Shown here piece by piece: positions 25,351 through 35,288 of a DNA stretch of 64,000 nt (position 1 is its first letter; the number at the start of each line of letters is the position of its first letter). The notes beneath the pieces were generated by a model. That model saw nothing but the letters and a program-made list of their open reading frames with translations. It was not told where the DNA came from and searched no databases. The stretch comes from Arthrobacter sp. RIT-PI-e (GTDB lineage Bacteria > Actinomycetota > Actinomycetes > Actinomycetales > Micrococcaceae), in the NCBI RefSeq assembly GCF_001187915.1, contig NZ_LGIU01000058.1:55198-119197 (forward strand), written 5' to 3'. A program made the translations under genes and the position numbers.

Positions 25351-27975
25351 ATGGCCGATACCCCCCAGGGCACAGACACGCCCTCCTCCCAGCCCGTTTC
25401 CGTTCCTGACAAGCCCGCGCTCGAGGGTCTCGAGGAGAGACTCTCCCGGCAGTGGCGCGAGGACGGCACGTACGCCTTCCGCCGTGACACCACGCGCGAC
25501 GAGGTGTACTCGATCGACACCCCGCCGCCCACGGCCTCCGGCTCACTGCACGTGGGGCACATGTTCTCCTACACGCAGACCGACGTCATGGCCCGCTTCA
25601 AGCGCATGAACGGCGCCAACGTGTTCTACCCGATGGGCTGGGACGACAACGGCCTGCCCACCGAGCGCCGCGTGCAGAACTACTACGGGGTGCGCTGCGA
25701 CCCGTCGGTGGCCTACGACGCCGGTTACCGCCCGCCGGCCGAACCCGCGAAGAACCAGCGCGACTTCGACGCCGTGTCCCGCAGGAACTTCATCGAGCTC
25801 TGCGAGGAGCTCGCCGTCGAGGACGAGCAGGTCTTCGAGAACCTCTTCAGCACCCTCGGGCTCTCCGTGGACTGGGACCTCACCTACCGCACCATCGACG
25901 ACACCTCCCGGGCCGTCTCGCAGCGCGCCTTCCTGGAGAACCTGGATGCCGGGGACGCCTACCTCGCCGAGGCGCCCACCCTCTGGGACGTCACCTTCCG
26001 CACCGCCGTGGCCCAGGCCGAGCTGGAGGACCGCGAGCAGCCCGGCGCGTACCACCGCATCGGCTTCCACGCCTCCGACGGGCAGCGGATCCACATCGAG
26101 ACCACACGGCCCGAACTCCTGCCCGCATGCGTGGCCCTCGTGGCCCACCCGGACGACGAGCGCTACAAGCCGCTCTTCGGCACCACCGTGACCTCACCCC
26201 TGTTCGACGTCGAGGTGGAGATCAAGGCGCATCCCCTCGCGAAGCCGGACAAGGGAAGCGGCATCGCGATGATCTGCACCTTCGGTGATCTCACGGACGT
26301 CACCTGGTGGCGCGAGCTGCAGCTGCCCACCCGCGCCGTCGTCGGCCGTGACGGACGTATCCGCTCCGAGGCGCCCGAGTGGATCGCCACCGCACGCGCC
26401 CGGGAGAACTACGCACAGGTGGCCGGCAAGACCATCTTCAGCGCCAAGGAGGCCGTGGTCGCGATGCTCCGCGGGAGCGGCGACCTCGACGGCGAGCCGA
26501 AGAAGATCACCCACCCGGTCAACTTCTACGAGAAGGGCGACAAGCCCCTCGAGGTGGTCACCAGCCGCCAGTGGTACATCCGCAACGGTGGACGCGACGC
26601 CGGCAAGCGGGAGGCCCTGATCAGCCGCGGCCGCGAGATCGACTTCCACCCGTCCTTCATGCGCTCACGCTACGAGAACTGGATCGAGGGGCTCAACGGC
26701 GACTGGCTGGTCTCCCGCCAGCGCTTCTTCGGTGTGCCCGTGCCGGTCTGGTACCGGCTCGACGCCGACGGCGAGCCGGAGTACGGGAGCCCGATCGTCC
26801 CCGCGCCCGAGTCGCTGCCCGTAGACCCCGCCGCCGAGCCCGCCCCCGGGTTCGAGGAGTCGGCACGCAACCAGCCGGGCGGCTTCGTCGGCGACGACGA
26901 CGTCCTGGACACGTGGGCGACGTCCTCCCTCACCCCGCAGATCGTGGGCGGCTGGGCGCGGGACGAGGACCTCTTCGGCAAGGTGTTCCCCTTCGACCTG
27001 CGACCGCAGGGGCACGACATCATCCGCACCTGGCTGTTCTCGACCGCTGTGCGTGCCGACGCCCTGCAGGGCTCCGTGCCCTGGAAGCACGCGGCGCTCT
27101 CCGGCTGGATCCTCGACCCGGACCGCAAGAAGATGTCCAAGTCCAAGGGCAACGTGGTGGTGCCCACGGACGTGCTGGAGCAGTTCGGGGCGGACGCGGT
27201 GCGCTACTGGGCCGCGTCGGCGAAGCTCGGCGCGGACACCGCGTACGAGGTGAACCAGATGAAGATCGGGCGGCGCCTGGCCATCAAGCTGCTCAACGCC
27301 TCGAAGTTCGTGCTGAACCTCGGCGTGACGGAGGCGTCCGTCGGCGCAGGGACGATCGAGCGCGTCTCGAACGCCCTGGATCTCTCCCTCCTCGCGCAGC
27401 TGCGCACCGTCACCGAGCAGGCCACCGCGGCGTTCGAGAAGTACGACTACGCGCGGGCCCTGCAGCTCACGGAGTCCTTCTTCTGGACCTTCACGGACGA
27501 CTACGTGGAACTCGTCAAGGACCGCGCCTACGGGGACGCCGAGGATCCGGCGACGCAGTCCGTGCAGACCGCGCTGGCGACCACGCTGGATGCGCTCCTA
27601 CGCCTGTTCGCCCCGTTCCTGCCGTTCGCCACCGAGGAGGTCTGGAGCTGGTGGCGCAGCGGATCGGTGCACCACGCCGCTTGGCCGACTTCCGAAGAAC
27701 TGCCCGCACTGCCCGCGGCGGCCGACCCGGAGGTGCTCACCGCGGTGGCGCTGGCACTCGGAGGTCTCCGGAAGGCGAAGTCCGAGGCGAAGGTGAAGCA
27801 GCGCACGGAGGTCCAGACCGCCGTCGTCACCGCCCCCGTAGCCCAGGTGGAGCAGTTGCGCGCTGGTCTCGCCGATCTGCTGGCCGCCGGCAACGCGAAG
27901 GACCTCCGCCTCGCCGAGGGCGAGGGGAACCTGAGCGTGTCCGACGTCGAGCTGGTACCGCAGCCCGCGGAGTGA
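25351..27975 (+). CDS. valS: valyl-tRNA synthetase
   Basis: 874 residues. Class I synthetase: HIGH motif in TASGSLHVGHMFSYTQ (about 62-77), editing domain with the HIETTRPELLPACV pattern, KMSKSKGN near 594, and a helical anticodon-binding domain. The C-terminal part after about 800 is short, so the coiled-coil arm of some ValRS proteins is reduced. The gene lies alone, separated from folC, although valS and folC are neighbours in mycobacteria. A strong bidirectional hairpin follows. Confidence 0.97.
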   Translation: MADTPQGTDTPSSQPVSVPDKPALEGLEERLSRQWREDGTYAFRRDTTRDEVYSIDTPPPTASGSLHVGHMFSYTQTDVMARFKRMNGANVFYPMGWDDNGLPTERRVQNYYGVRCDPSVAYDAGYRPPAEPAKNQRDFDAVSRRNFIELCEELAVEDEQVFENLFSTLGLSVDWDLTYRTIDDTSRAVSQRAFLENLDAGDAYLAEAPTLWDVTFRTAVAQAELEDREQPGAYHRIGFHASDGQRIHIETTRPELLPACVALVAHPDDERYKPLFGTTVTSPLFDVEVEIKAHPLAKPDKGSGIAMICTFGDLTDVTWWRELQLPTRAVVGRDGRIRSEAPEWIATARARENYAQVAGKTIFSAKEAVVAMLRGSGDLDGEPKKITHPVNFYEKGDKPLEVVTSRQWYIRNGGRDAGKREALISRGREIDFHPSFMRSRYENWIEGLNGDWLVSRQRFFGVPVPVWYRLDADGEPEYGSPIVPAPESLPVDPAAEPAPGFEESARNQPGGFVGDDDVLDTWATSSLTPQIVGGWARDEDLFGKVFPFDLRPQGHDIIRTWLFSTAVRADALQGSVPWKHAALSGWILDPDRKKMSKSKGNVVVPTDVLEQFGADAVRYWAASAKLGADTAYEVNQMKIGRRLAIKLLNASKFVLNLGVTEASVGAGTIERVSNALDLSLLAQLRTVTEQATAAFEKYDYARALQLTESFFWTFTDDYVELVKDRAYGDAEDPATQSVQTALATTLDALLRLFAPFLPFATEEVWSWWRSGSVHHAAWPTSEELPALPAAADPEVLTAVALALGGLRKAKSEAKVKQRTEVQTAVVTAPVAQVEQLRAGLADLLAAGNAKDLRLAEGEGNLSVSDVELVPQPAE

Positions 27976-28015
27976 CCGGCGTCCGCCGGTGACGACGTCG
28001 TCGTCCCGGGACGCA

Positions 28016-28049
28016 AAGGAGGGGCCCACCGATCGGTGGGCCCCTCCTT
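28016..28049. terminator. bidirectional terminator valS / DsbA-like gene
   Basis: A perfect 15-bp stem (28016-28030 with 28035-28049) with a GATC loop between converging genes. Confidence 0.85.
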
Positions 28050-28105
28050 CACGTCCGGGTGGAGCCGTCGGGCAACTCCCCCACCCGGGTAGGCGTGCTC
28101 GAGGG

Positions 28106-28723
28106 TCAGTCGAACTGCGGGCTCTCGGTGCGGGAGCGCTTGAGCTCGAAGAAGCCCGGGAACCCCGACATCAGGACGGCACCGTCGAAGATCCGTCCGG
28201 CCTCCTCGCCGCGCGGGATGCGGGTGAGCACGGGGCCGAAGAACGCCGTGCCGTTGAAGGCCACCACGGGGGTGCCCACCTCGTCACCCACGCGGTCGAT
28301 GCCGTCCTGGTGGGAGGCGCGCAGCTGGGTGTCGTACTCGTCGGTACCGGCCTGGCGTGCGAGGTCCACGGGCAGACCCACCTCGTCGAGCGACTCGCGG
28401 ATGACGACGTCGAAGTCCTTGTTCTGCCCGATGTGGATGCGCGTACCCATCGCGTCGTAGAGCTTCTTGACGTACTCCTCGCCGTGCAGCTCGCGTGCCG
28501 CGGTGATCACCCGCACCGGGCCCCACCCCTTCAGCATGGTCTCCTGGTACTCCTCGGGCAGATCCCGGCCCTCATTGAGCACCGAGAGACTCATGACGTG
28601 CCAGTCCACCGAGATGTTGCGGACCTGCTCCACCTCGCCGATCCAGCGCGAGGTGATCCAGGCGAAGGGGCAGAGGGGATCGAACCAGAAATCGGCCTTC
28701 TCGGGGGCAGTGGACTCGCTCAT
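28106..28723 (-). CDS. mycothiol-dependent DsbA-family reductase (Rv2466c-like)
   Basis: 205 residues from ATG 28723, with AAGGAG at good distance. Thioredoxin-fold protein with a helical insertion. The N-terminal DFWFDPLCPFAW, the VMSLSVLNE stretch, FFGPVLTRIPRGEEAG and the end FFELKRSRTE closely follow M. tuberculosis Rv2466c, a mycothiol-dependent oxidoreductase of the oxidative stress response. The active site here is C18-P-F-A21: the second cysteine is absent, which leaves a monothiol mechanism using mycothiol. The promoter upstream is a perfect SigH/SigR-type match, and Rv2466c is under SigH in mycobacteria. Confidence 0.9.
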   Translation of the reverse strand: MSESTAPEKADFWFDPLCPFAWITSRWIGEVEQVRNISVDWHVMSLSVLNEGRDLPEEYQETMLKGWGPVRVITAARELHGEEYVKKLYDAMGTRIHIGQNKDFDVVIRESLDEVGLPVDLARQAGTDEYDTQLRASHQDGIDRVGDEVGTPVVAFNGTAFFGPVLTRIPRGEEAGRIFDGAVLMSGFPGFFELKRSRTESPQFD

Positions 28724-28773
28724 GAGGTACTCCTTGCTACTCGGGGTCAGGCCGCCGGGGCCTCTTCCGGTGC

Positions 28774-28799
28774 AACCCCGGTCCCAGGGCACCTATTCC
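28774..28799 (-). promoter_or_regulatory. SigH/SigR-type promoter of the mycothiol-dependent reductase
   Basis: On the minus strand GGAAT (28799-28795), exactly 18 bases, then GTT (28776-28774). This is a perfect match to the disulfide-stress sigma factor consensus. The transcript would start near 28767, about 45 bases before the ATG. Confidence 0.8.
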
Positions 28800-28961
28800 G
28801 CTCCGGAGATGACGCGTGGCGGCTCCCGAGTTGGTCCGTCGCCGTGGTCCACGGTCTAATGGGAGCACACAACACCAGGCGATGACGGCTGGCGTCACCC
28901 GGGCCTCGCGGCCGGACGGGGCGACCCGGCACCGACCGCCGATCGAGCGAGGGGACGCACC

Positions 28962-30464
28962 GTGACGCAGGGGAACCGGACCGAGAAACATGACACCTGG
29001 CTCGAGCGTGAAGCGCTCGCCGAGGCCATGATCCCGCTGATCGGACGGCTCTACCGCCGGAACAACGTGGTGACGAGCATCCACGGACGCAGCCTGATCA
29101 ACAAGTCCACCATGGCCATCCTGAAGGCGCACCGGTTCGCCCGGCGGATCACCACCGAGGAACTCCGGCTCGAGGACACCGCCCCGCTCCTGGAGCTCCT
29201 GGCCGGACTGGACCTCGGTGCCGCCGCGATCGACCTCGGGCGGCTGCGCCTGGCCTACGACACCTCCGTGGCCGCCGGTGACGGCCGGTCCCTCGAGGAG
29301 TTCGTCCGGACGGAACTCGCAGACGTCGTGGGCAGGGGCGGCCGTGACGAGCGCACCAGCACGGACGTGGTGCTCTACGGGTTCGGGCGCATCGGGCGCC
29401 TCGTGGCCCGGCTGCTCATCGAGAAGAACGGGGGCGGGTACGGCCTCCGGCTCCGGGCCGTGGTGGTGCGGCGCGGGTCCTCCAACGATCTCATCAAGCG
29501 GGCCAGCCTGCTGCGCCGGGACTCCGTGCACGGATCCTTCGAGGGCACCATCCAGGTGGACGAGGAGGCGGACACCATCACCGCGAACGGCGTGCGGATC
29601 CAGGTCATCTACTCGGACGACCCCGCCGCCATCGACTACACCGCGTACGGCATCTCCGACGCCCTCGTGGTGGACAACACGGGGCGCTGGCGTGACGAGG
29701 AGGGACTGTCCCAGCACCTGCGGAGCACGGGGGTGGCCAAGGTCCTCCTCACGGCGCCGGGCAAGGGCGGCCTGAAGAACATCGTGCACGGCATCAACCA
29801 CGGCGCCATCGAGCCCGGGGACCGCATCATCACCGCGGCGTCCTGCACCACGAACGCCATCACGCCCGTGCTGAAGGTGATCCACGACCGGTTCGGCGTG
29901 GTGCACGGGCACGTGGAGACCGTGCACTCCTTCACGAACGACCAGAACCTGATCGACAACTTCCACCGGGGCGATCGGCGGGGGCGCTCGGCGGCACTGA
30001 ACATGGTGCTCACGGAGACCGGTGCCGCGACCGCCGTGGCGAAGGCGCTCCCGGAGCTCGCCGGACGACTGACCGGGAGCTCCATCCGCGTTCCCACCCC
30101 GGACGTGTCCATCGCCATCCTCAATCTCACCCTCGAGCAGGCGACCACCCGCGAGGAGGTCAACACGCAGCTGCGGGAGGCCTCGCTCCACTCCGGGCTG
30201 CGGAAGCAGATCGACTACATCGACAGCCCCGAGGTGGTCTCCACGGACTTCGTCGGATCACGGCGTGCGGGCATCGTCGACGGGCTCGCCACCATCGCCG
30301 ACGGGGTCCACCTGGTGCTCTACGTCTGGTACGACAACGAGTTCGGGTACAGCTGCCAGGTGGTCCGCGTCATGGAGGAGATGGCCGGCGTCCACCCGCC
30401 GTCGTACCCTTCCGCCAGCACCGGTGGCGCTCCCACCGATCAGGGACCGGGCTCCGACGCCTGA
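28962..30464 (+). CDS. gap: glyceraldehyde-3-phosphate dehydrogenase, long form
   Basis: 500 residues from GTG 28962, with GAGGGG upstream. Oxidative phosphorylation of glyceraldehyde 3-phosphate. The Rossmann start is LYGFGRIGRLVARLLIEK near residue 130. The catalytic ASCTTNAITPV (Cys about 295), HSFTNDQNLID and the end WYDNEFGYSCQVVR are intact. The first 125 residues are an extension absent from the 330-residue glycolytic enzyme. It matches the second, approximately 480-residue Gap of actinobacteria, which may favour the gluconeogenic direction (inference). A 21-bp hairpin follows. Confidence 0.93.
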   Translation: MTQGNRTEKHDTWLEREALAEAMIPLIGRLYRRNNVVTSIHGRSLINKSTMAILKAHRFARRITTEELRLEDTAPLLELLAGLDLGAAAIDLGRLRLAYDTSVAAGDGRSLEEFVRTELADVVGRGGRDERTSTDVVLYGFGRIGRLVARLLIEKNGGGYGLRLRAVVVRRGSSNDLIKRASLLRRDSVHGSFEGTIQVDEEADTITANGVRIQVIYSDDPAAIDYTAYGISDALVVDNTGRWRDEEGLSQHLRSTGVAKVLLTAPGKGGLKNIVHGINHGAIEPGDRIITAASCTTNAITPVLKVIHDRFGVVHGHVETVHSFTNDQNLIDNFHRGDRRGRSAALNMVLTETGAATAVAKALPELAGRLTGSSIRVPTPDVSIAILNLTLEQATTREEVNTQLREASLHSGLRKQIDYIDSPEVVSTDFVGSRRAGIVDGLATIADGVHLVLYVWYDNEFGYSCQVVRVMEEMAGVHPPSYPSASTGGAPTDQGPGSDA

Positions 30465-30473
30465 CCGGTGGTG

Positions 30474-30519
30474 CGAAGCAGGAGGAGCCCGGCCGATCGG
30501 CCGGGCTCCTCCTGCTTCG
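30474..30519. terminator. bidirectional terminator gap / clpX
   Basis: A perfect 21-bp stem (30474-30494 with 30499-30519) with a GATC loop between converging genes. Longest perfect stem in the window together with the cysE/gnd hairpin. Confidence 0.9.
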
Positions 30520-30534
30520 GGTACCGAGCGCGCG

Positions 30535-31827
30535 CTAGGCGGACTTGTTGCGGCGCTTGGACACCACTTCATGGGAGATGAGCGTGGGTTCGGCACGCTT
30601 TCCGACGACGTCGTCCGTGATCACCACGGTGGCGACGTCCTCCCGGCTCGGGAGATCGAACATGACCGGCAGGAGGACCTCCTCCAGGATCGCGCGGAGC
30701 CCACGGGCCCCCGTGCCACGATCCAGTGCGAGGTCGGCGATCGCCTCGAGCGCCTTCGGCTCGAAGACCAGTTCGACGCCGTCCAGCAGGAACATCTTCT
30801 GGTACTGCTTGATCAGGGCGTTCTTGGGCTCGGTGAGGATCTGCATGAGCGCCGGACGGTCCAGGTGCGTGACCGTGGTGATCACGGGCAGGCGTCCGAT
30901 GAACTCGGGGATCAGACCGAACTTCAGCAGGTCCTCGGGCATGACGTCGCCGTAGCTGGCCTCCTCGCTGGTAAGCGAGCTGAGCGGGGCACCGAACCCG
31001 ATGCCCTTCCGGCCGGCACGGGAGCCGATGATCTCCTCCAGGCCCGCGAACGCTCCCGCCACGATGAACAGCACGTTGGTGGTGTCGATCTGGATGAACT
31101 CCTGGTGCGGGTGCTTCCTCCCGCCCTGCGGCGGGACGGAGGCCACCGTGCCCTCGAGGATCTTCAGGAGTGCCTGCTGCACGCCCTCCCCCGAGACGTC
31201 GCGGGTGATCGACGGGTTCTCGCTCTTCCGCGAGATCTTGTCGATCTCGTCGATGTAGATGATGCCCTGCTCGGCCTTCTTGACGTCGTAGTCCGCGGCC
31301 TGGATGAGCTTCAGGAGGATGTTCTCCACGTCCTCGCCCACGTACCCGGCCTCGGTGAGCGCGGTGGCGTCCGCCACGGCGAAGGGCACGTTCAGGCGGC
31401 GGGCGAGGGTCTGGGCGAGGTAGGTCTTGCCGCACCCGGTGGGACCGATCAGCAGGATGTTCGACTTCGCGATCTCGACGTCCTCGGAGTCGGCCGCGTC
31501 CGCGAGTGTTCCCGCGGCACGCGTGCCGCTGCCCGACTGGATACGCTTGTAGTGGTTGTACACGGCGACGGCGAGGGAACGTTTGGCGGGCTCCTGGCCC
31601 ACCACGTACTCCTGGAGGAAATCGAAGATCTGGCGGGGCTTGGGGAGTTCGAACGTGCCGAGGTCCGCCACCTCGGAGAGCTCCTCCTCGATGATCTCGT
31701 TGCACAGGTCGATGCACTCGTCGCAGATGTACACGCCGGGACCGGCGATCAGCTTGCGGACCTGCTTCTGGCTCTTCCCACAGAAGGAGCACTTCAGCAG
31801 GTCGGTGCTCTCACCAATGCGAGCCAT
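30535..31827 (-). CDS. clpX: ATP-dependent Clp protease ATP-binding subunit ClpX
   Basis: 430 residues. AAA+ unfoldase that feeds substrates to ClpP. The N-terminal zinc-binding domain has CSFC and CDEC pairs, followed by Walker A GPTGCGKT, Walker B IIYIDEID, the sensor region [17 protein letters not shown] and IGF-loop sequence. The start ATG has GAGGGG eight bases upstream. It lies downstream of clpP1-clpP2 but beyond a terminator hairpin and with its own -10, so it can be transcribed separately. Confidence 0.97.
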   Translation of the reverse strand: MARIGESTDLLKCSFCGKSQKQVRKLIAGPGVYICDECIDLCNEIIEEELSEVADLGTFELPKPRQIFDFLQEYVVGQEPAKRSLAVAVYNHYKRIQSGSGTRAAGTLADAADSEDVEIAKSNILLIGPTGCGKTYLAQTLARRLNVPFAVADATALTEAGYVGEDVENILLKLIQAADYDVKKAEQGIIYIDEIDKISRKSENPSITRDVSGEGVQQALLKILEGTVASVPPQGGRKHPHQEFIQIDTTNVLFIVAGAFAGLEEIIGSRAGRKGIGFGAPLSSLTSEEASYGDVMPEDLLKFGLIPEFIGRLPVITTVTHLDRPALMQILTEPKNALIKQYQKMFLLDGVELVFEPKALEAIADLALDRGTGARGLRAILEEVLLPVMFDLPSREDVATVVITDDVVGKRAEPTLISHEVVSKRRNKSA

Positions 31828-31864
31828 GGATCAGTCCCCTCGGGTAAACGCAATTGCTAGAACA

Positions 31865-31870
31865 ACTGTA
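31865..31870 (-). promoter_or_regulatory. candidate -10 of clpX
   Basis: Minus-strand TACAGT, 37 bases before the clpX ATG. It lies just after the clpP2 terminator. Confidence 0.45.
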
Positions 31871-31905
31871 GGCCACGGCACCCCCGGATCCGGGGAGCCG
31901 GGACC

Positions 31906-31945
31906 GGGGAGGCCCGTGGTGCCGTCCGGCACCACGGGCCTCCCC
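31906..31945 (-). terminator. clpP2 terminator hairpin
   Basis: A perfect 18-bp stem (31906-31923 with 31928-31945) with a GTCC loop between clpP2 and clpX. Confidence 0.8.
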
Positions 31946-31999
31946 GAGGGCGCCGTCCCGGGCGGCGGGACACTGTCCCCGGGAACGGCGCGGCACCTC

Positions 32000-32674
32000 T
32001 TACGGGGTGTTGATCTTCGGCGGGGTGATCTTGCGCGAGGCGAGGACCTCGTCCACCAGGCCGTAGTCGCGGGCATCGGCTGCGGTGAGGATCTTGTCGC
32101 GCTCGATGTCCAGGTTGACCTGCTCGGTGGTGCGCCCGGTGTGCAGCGCGAGGGTGTCCTCGAGCCAGGTACGCATCCGCATGACCTCCGCGGCCTGGAT
32201 CTCGAGGTCCGAGGCCTGGCCACCCTGACCACCCGAGAGCGCAGGCTGGTGGATCAGTACGCGGGCGTTCGGCAGCGCGAGGCGCTTGCCCGGTGCTCCC
32301 GCCGCCAGCAGCACCGCTGCGGCACTGGCGGCCTGGCCGAGGCACACCGTCTGGACCTCGGGGCGGATGAACTGCATGGTGTCGTAGATCGCGGTCATGG
32401 CCGTGAAGGAACCACCGGGCGAGTTGATGTACAGGGTGATGTCCCGCTCGGGGTCCGTGGACTCGAGGACGAGCAGCTGCGCCATGACGTCGTCCGCCGA
32501 GGCGTCGTCCACCTGCGTGCCGAGGAAGATGATGCGGTCCTCGAAGAGCTTGGTGTAGGGGTCCTGGCGCTTGAAGCCGTAGGGCGTGCGCTCCTCGAAC
32601 TGAGGGAGGATGTAGCGGCTCGTGGGAAGGTTCTGCGCCTTCGAACCCGCTGCTGCCTGGAAATCGTGGTTCAT
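32000..32674 (-). CDS. clpP2: ATP-dependent Clp protease proteolytic subunit ClpP2
   Basis: 224 residues from ATG 32674, with AGGAGA five bases upstream. Serine peptidase S14: the catalytic Ser lies in [12 protein letters not shown], His in LIHQPA, and Asp in LDIERD. In actinobacteria ClpP1 and ClpP2 form mixed tetradecamers that need both subunits, and the adjacent genes fit that. The N-terminal 25 residues are an extension or propeptide ahead of [14 protein letters not shown]. It follows clpP1 by 47 bases. Confidence 0.95.
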   Translation of the reverse strand: MNHDFQAAAGSKAQNLPTSRYILPQFEERTPYGFKRQDPYTKLFEDRIIFLGTQVDDASADDVMAQLLVLESTDPERDITLYINSPGGSFTAMTAIYDTMQFIRPEVQTVCLGQAASAAAVLLAAGAPGKRLALPNARVLIHQPALSGGQGGQASDLEIQAAEVMRMRTWLEDTLALHTGRTTEQVNLDIERDKILTAADARDYGLVDEVLASRKITPPKINTP

Positions 32675-32721
32675 GGTGTCTCCTGTAGGACGACTGGTGA
32701 GTACTGGGGGCTGGAAGCGGG

Positions 32722-33348
32722 CTAGGACGTCTGCTCGGTCCCGCCACCGCCGGTCACGGAGCCGGAGTGCGCGGAGATGTGGTCGAAGAAGCCGTAGTCG
32801 AGCCCCTCCTGTGCCGTGAACCACTTGTCGCGGTCGTTGTCCTTGAGGATGGTCTCCACGGTCTGGCCGGTCTGCTCGGCGGTGAGCTCCGCCATCACGC
32901 GCTTCATGTGCAGGATCAGCTCGGCCTGGATGCGGATGTCCGTGGCCGTTCCGCCGATGCCACCGGAGGGCTGGTGCATCAGGATGCGGGCGTGGGGGGT
33001 GGCGTACCGCTTGCCCTTGGTGCCCGAGGACAGCAGGAACTGACCCATGGAGGCGGCCAGTCCGGTGGCCACCGTCACGACGTCGTTCGGGATGAACTGC
33101 ATGGTGTCGTAGATCGCCATGCCGGCGGTCACCGACCCGCCGGGCGAGTTGATGTAGAGGAAGATGTCGCGCTCGGGGTCCTCGGCGGACAGCAGCAGCA
33201 GCTGCGAGCAGATCGCGTTCGCGTTGTCGTCGCGGACCTCGGAACCGAGCCAGATGATGCGCTCCTTGAGGAGCCGCGTGTAGATGTACTCGTCACGACT
33301 GCCCATCTCGGGGCCGGCCATGCTCGGGGTGCTTGGTTCGGTTGCCAT
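32722..33348 (-). CDS. clpP1: ATP-dependent Clp protease proteolytic subunit ClpP1
   Basis: 208 residues from ATG 33348. The active site is complete: Ser in [14 protein letters not shown], His in ILMHQPSGG, Asp in KDNDRDKWF. It is the first gene of the clpP1-clpP2 operon. The upstream region holds a -10 element and a ClgR-type palindrome, the usual activator site of actinobacterial clp genes. The ribosome site is GAGAGG ten bases before the ATG. The long frame further upstream is noncoding and contains these sites. Confidence 0.95.
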   Translation of the reverse strand: MATEPSTPSMAGPEMGSRDEYIYTRLLKERIIWLGSEVRDDNANAICSQLLLLSAEDPERDIFLYINSPGGSVTAGMAIYDTMQFIPNDVVTVATGLAASMGQFLLSSGTKGKRYATPHARILMHQPSGGIGGTATDIRIQAELILHMKRVMAELTAEQTGQTVETILKDNDRDKWFTAQEGLDYGFFDHISAHSGSVTGGGGTEQTS

Positions 33349-33416
33349 GTGCGTTGACCTCTCGCTCTGGCGGGCCGGCACCAGTTCGGCCGTCCCGTCC
33401 GTTGATCTCTTCTTGG

Positions 33417-33422
33417 ACACTA
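33417..33422 (-). promoter_or_regulatory. candidate -10 of the clpP1P2 operon
   Basis: Minus-strand TAGTGT with no recognisable -35, as expected for an activator-dependent promoter. The transcript start would be near 33410. Confidence 0.45.
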
Positions 33423-33459
33423 ACGCGGACGCGCGCCCACATGGTCCTGCGCGGAGAAC

Positions 33460-33477
33460 TGTTCGCTGACGGCGCAC
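33460..33477. promoter_or_regulatory. ClgR-type binding site upstream of clpP1
   Basis: The core CGC-TGACG-GCG (CGC-N5-GCG) is flanked by TGTT and CAC. It fits the ClgR consensus known for clp genes in Corynebacterium and mycobacteria. Its centre is about 59 bases upstream of the predicted transcript start, a typical activator position. Confidence 0.6.
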
Positions 33478-33544
33478 GGTGGCCGGGGGCCCACGCGACC
33501 GCCCCTCCAGGGCCGTTCGCCCGGACACGGGGCCGGGGAAACGA

Positions 33545-33581
33545 CAGCGGTGCCGCAGCCCGGGGGGCTGCGGCACCGCTG
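33545..33581 (-). terminator. trigger factor gene terminator
   Basis: A perfect 16-bp stem (33545-33560 with 33566-33581) with a 5-base loop, 15 bases after the tig stop. Confidence 0.8.
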
Positions 33582-33596
33582 GAGGAATCGGGAGGA

Positions 33597-35033
33597 CTAC
33601 TTGGCGTCGGTCCCCTGCGTGCCCGCACCCTCGGACCCGGTCGTGTCCGACTCGACCGCGTCGTCCGCGGCAACCTCCGCGGCATCCACCGCGTCGTCGT
33701 TGCCGGCGTCCGTGGCGTCGATGGTCTCGGGCTCCTCGTCGGCGGCGCTGACGAAATCGCTGAGGTCGACGGCGGCACCGTCGGTGTCGGTGACCGTCGC
33801 GTACTCGAGCACCTTCGCGAGGGCCTTGCGACGGCGTACCTCGCCGACGATCATGGGCACCTGACCGCTCTGGTCCAGCATCTGAGCGAACTGGTTGGGC
33901 TCCATGCCGTACTGGCCGGCCGTGGAGACGATGTAGTCGATCAGCTCGGCCTGGCTGACGCCCACCTCCTCCTTCTCGGCGACGGCGTCGAGGATCACCT
34001 CGTTCTGGAAGGCGCGCTCCGTGTTGGTGCGGATCTCCGCGCGGTGCTCCTCGGTGTCGTGGTTCTCACCGGCCGAGTGGGCGTTCTCGCCGTTGAAGTG
34101 CTGCTCGAGCTGCTCCTCGATGACGCTCTCGGGGACGGGGACGGCGACGAGCTCCACGAGCAGGTCCAGGACCTTGTCGCGGGCCTCCACGCCCTGGTCC
34201 ATGAGCTTGGCCTCGGAGGCCTGCTTGGCGAGATCCGCACGCAGTTCCTCGGCGGTGTCGAACTCGGAGGCCAGCTGGGCGAACTCGTCGTCCACGGCAG
34301 GGAGCTCGCGCTCCTTGACGGCCTTCACGATCACCTTCACCTGGGCGTCGGCGCCGGAGTGCTCGCCACCGGCGAGCTTGGTCTCGAACGTGGCGTCCTC
34401 GTCGGAGGAGAGACCGGTGACGGCCTCGTCCATGCCCTCGAGCATGGTCCCGGAGCCGATCTGGTAGGAGAGGTCCTGGGCGGAGTCCACCTCCTCGCCG
34501 TCCACGGATGCGGTGAGGTCGATCGTGAGGAAGTCGCCGTCCTTCGCGGGGCGGTCGACGGCGCTGAGGGTACCGAAGCGGCCGCGGAGCTCGTCCATCG
34601 ACGTCTCGACGTCCTCGTCGGACGCCTCGACGGGAGCCACGGTGACCTCGAGGCCCTTGTACTCGGGGAGCTCGATCTCGGGGCGGATGTCCAGCTCCAC
34701 CGTGAAGGTGAGCTGCCCGTCCTTCTTGGCGGGATCCGGTACCTCGGTGATCTCCACCTCGGGACGGCTCAGCGGCCGGATCCCGGTCTCCTGGACGGCG
34801 CTCTGGTAGAAGCCGTTCAGGCCGTCGTTGATGGCCGTCTCGATGACGTAGCCGCGGCCCACGCGCTGGTCGATGAGCTGCTGGGGAACCTTGCCCTTGC
34901 GGAACCCGGGGACCTGCACCTGGGTGGCGATGGTCTTGTAGGCCTCGTCGATGCTGGGCTTCAGTTCCTCGAAGGGGACCTCGACGTTCAGCTTCACCCG
35001 GGTGGGGGTTAGGGTTTCAACAGCGCTCTTCAC
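33597..35033 (-). CDS. tig: trigger factor
   Basis: 478 residues from GTG 35033, with AGGAG nine bases upstream. Ribosome-bound chaperone and prolyl isomerase. The N-terminal ribosome-binding domain has [10 protein letters not shown] as the signature loop. The FKBP-type domain (about 150-245) has [16 protein letters not shown], and the C-terminal helical domain runs to about 430. The last 45 residues are strongly acidic and Ala/Asp-rich, probably disordered, as in other actinobacterial trigger factors. It sits upstream of the clp operon and downstream of tRNA-Pro, all on the minus strand. Confidence 0.96.
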   Translation of the reverse strand: MKSAVETLTPTRVKLNVEVPFEELKPSIDEAYKTIATQVQVPGFRKGKVPQQLIDQRVGRGYVIETAINDGLNGFYQSAVQETGIRPLSRPEVEITEVPDPAKKDGQLTFTVELDIRPEIELPEYKGLEVTVAPVEASDEDVETSMDELRGRFGTLSAVDRPAKDGDFLTIDLTASVDGEEVDSAQDLSYQIGSGTMLEGMDEAVTGLSSDEDATFETKLAGGEHSGADAQVKVIVKAVKERELPAVDDEFAQLASEFDTAEELRADLAKQASEAKLMDQGVEARDKVLDLLVELVAVPVPESVIEEQLEQHFNGENAHSAGENHDTEEHRAEIRTNTERAFQNEVILDAVAEKEEVGVSQAELIDYIVSTAGQYGMEPNQFAQMLDQSGQVPMIVGEVRRRKALAKVLEYATVTDTDGAAVDLSDFVSAADEEPETIDATDAGNDDAVDAAEVAADDAVESDTTGSEGAGTQGTDAK

Positions 35034-35102
35034 AGCGTAGGACTCCTGAGATGATGGGGATTGGTTCTGCAGCGGAGGCACTTGCCTTGTCACACGGCAG
35101 AG

Positions 35103-35176
<74 letters not shown>

Positions 35177-35190
35177 TAAGTGCGAGTGTC

Positions 35191-35196
35191 AGTCTA
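35191..35196 (-). promoter_or_regulatory. -10 of tRNA-Pro
   Basis: Minus-strand TAGACT ending 14 bases before the tRNA 5' end. Confidence 0.55.
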
Positions 35197-35288
35197 CGCA
35201 TCTTTGCGCTCACCCCGCACATTTGGCGATAGCGAGCGGGCTGTGGTGTGATTGTAGGCGTTCAGCGGGGCATCTGCAGTGCCCCCGC

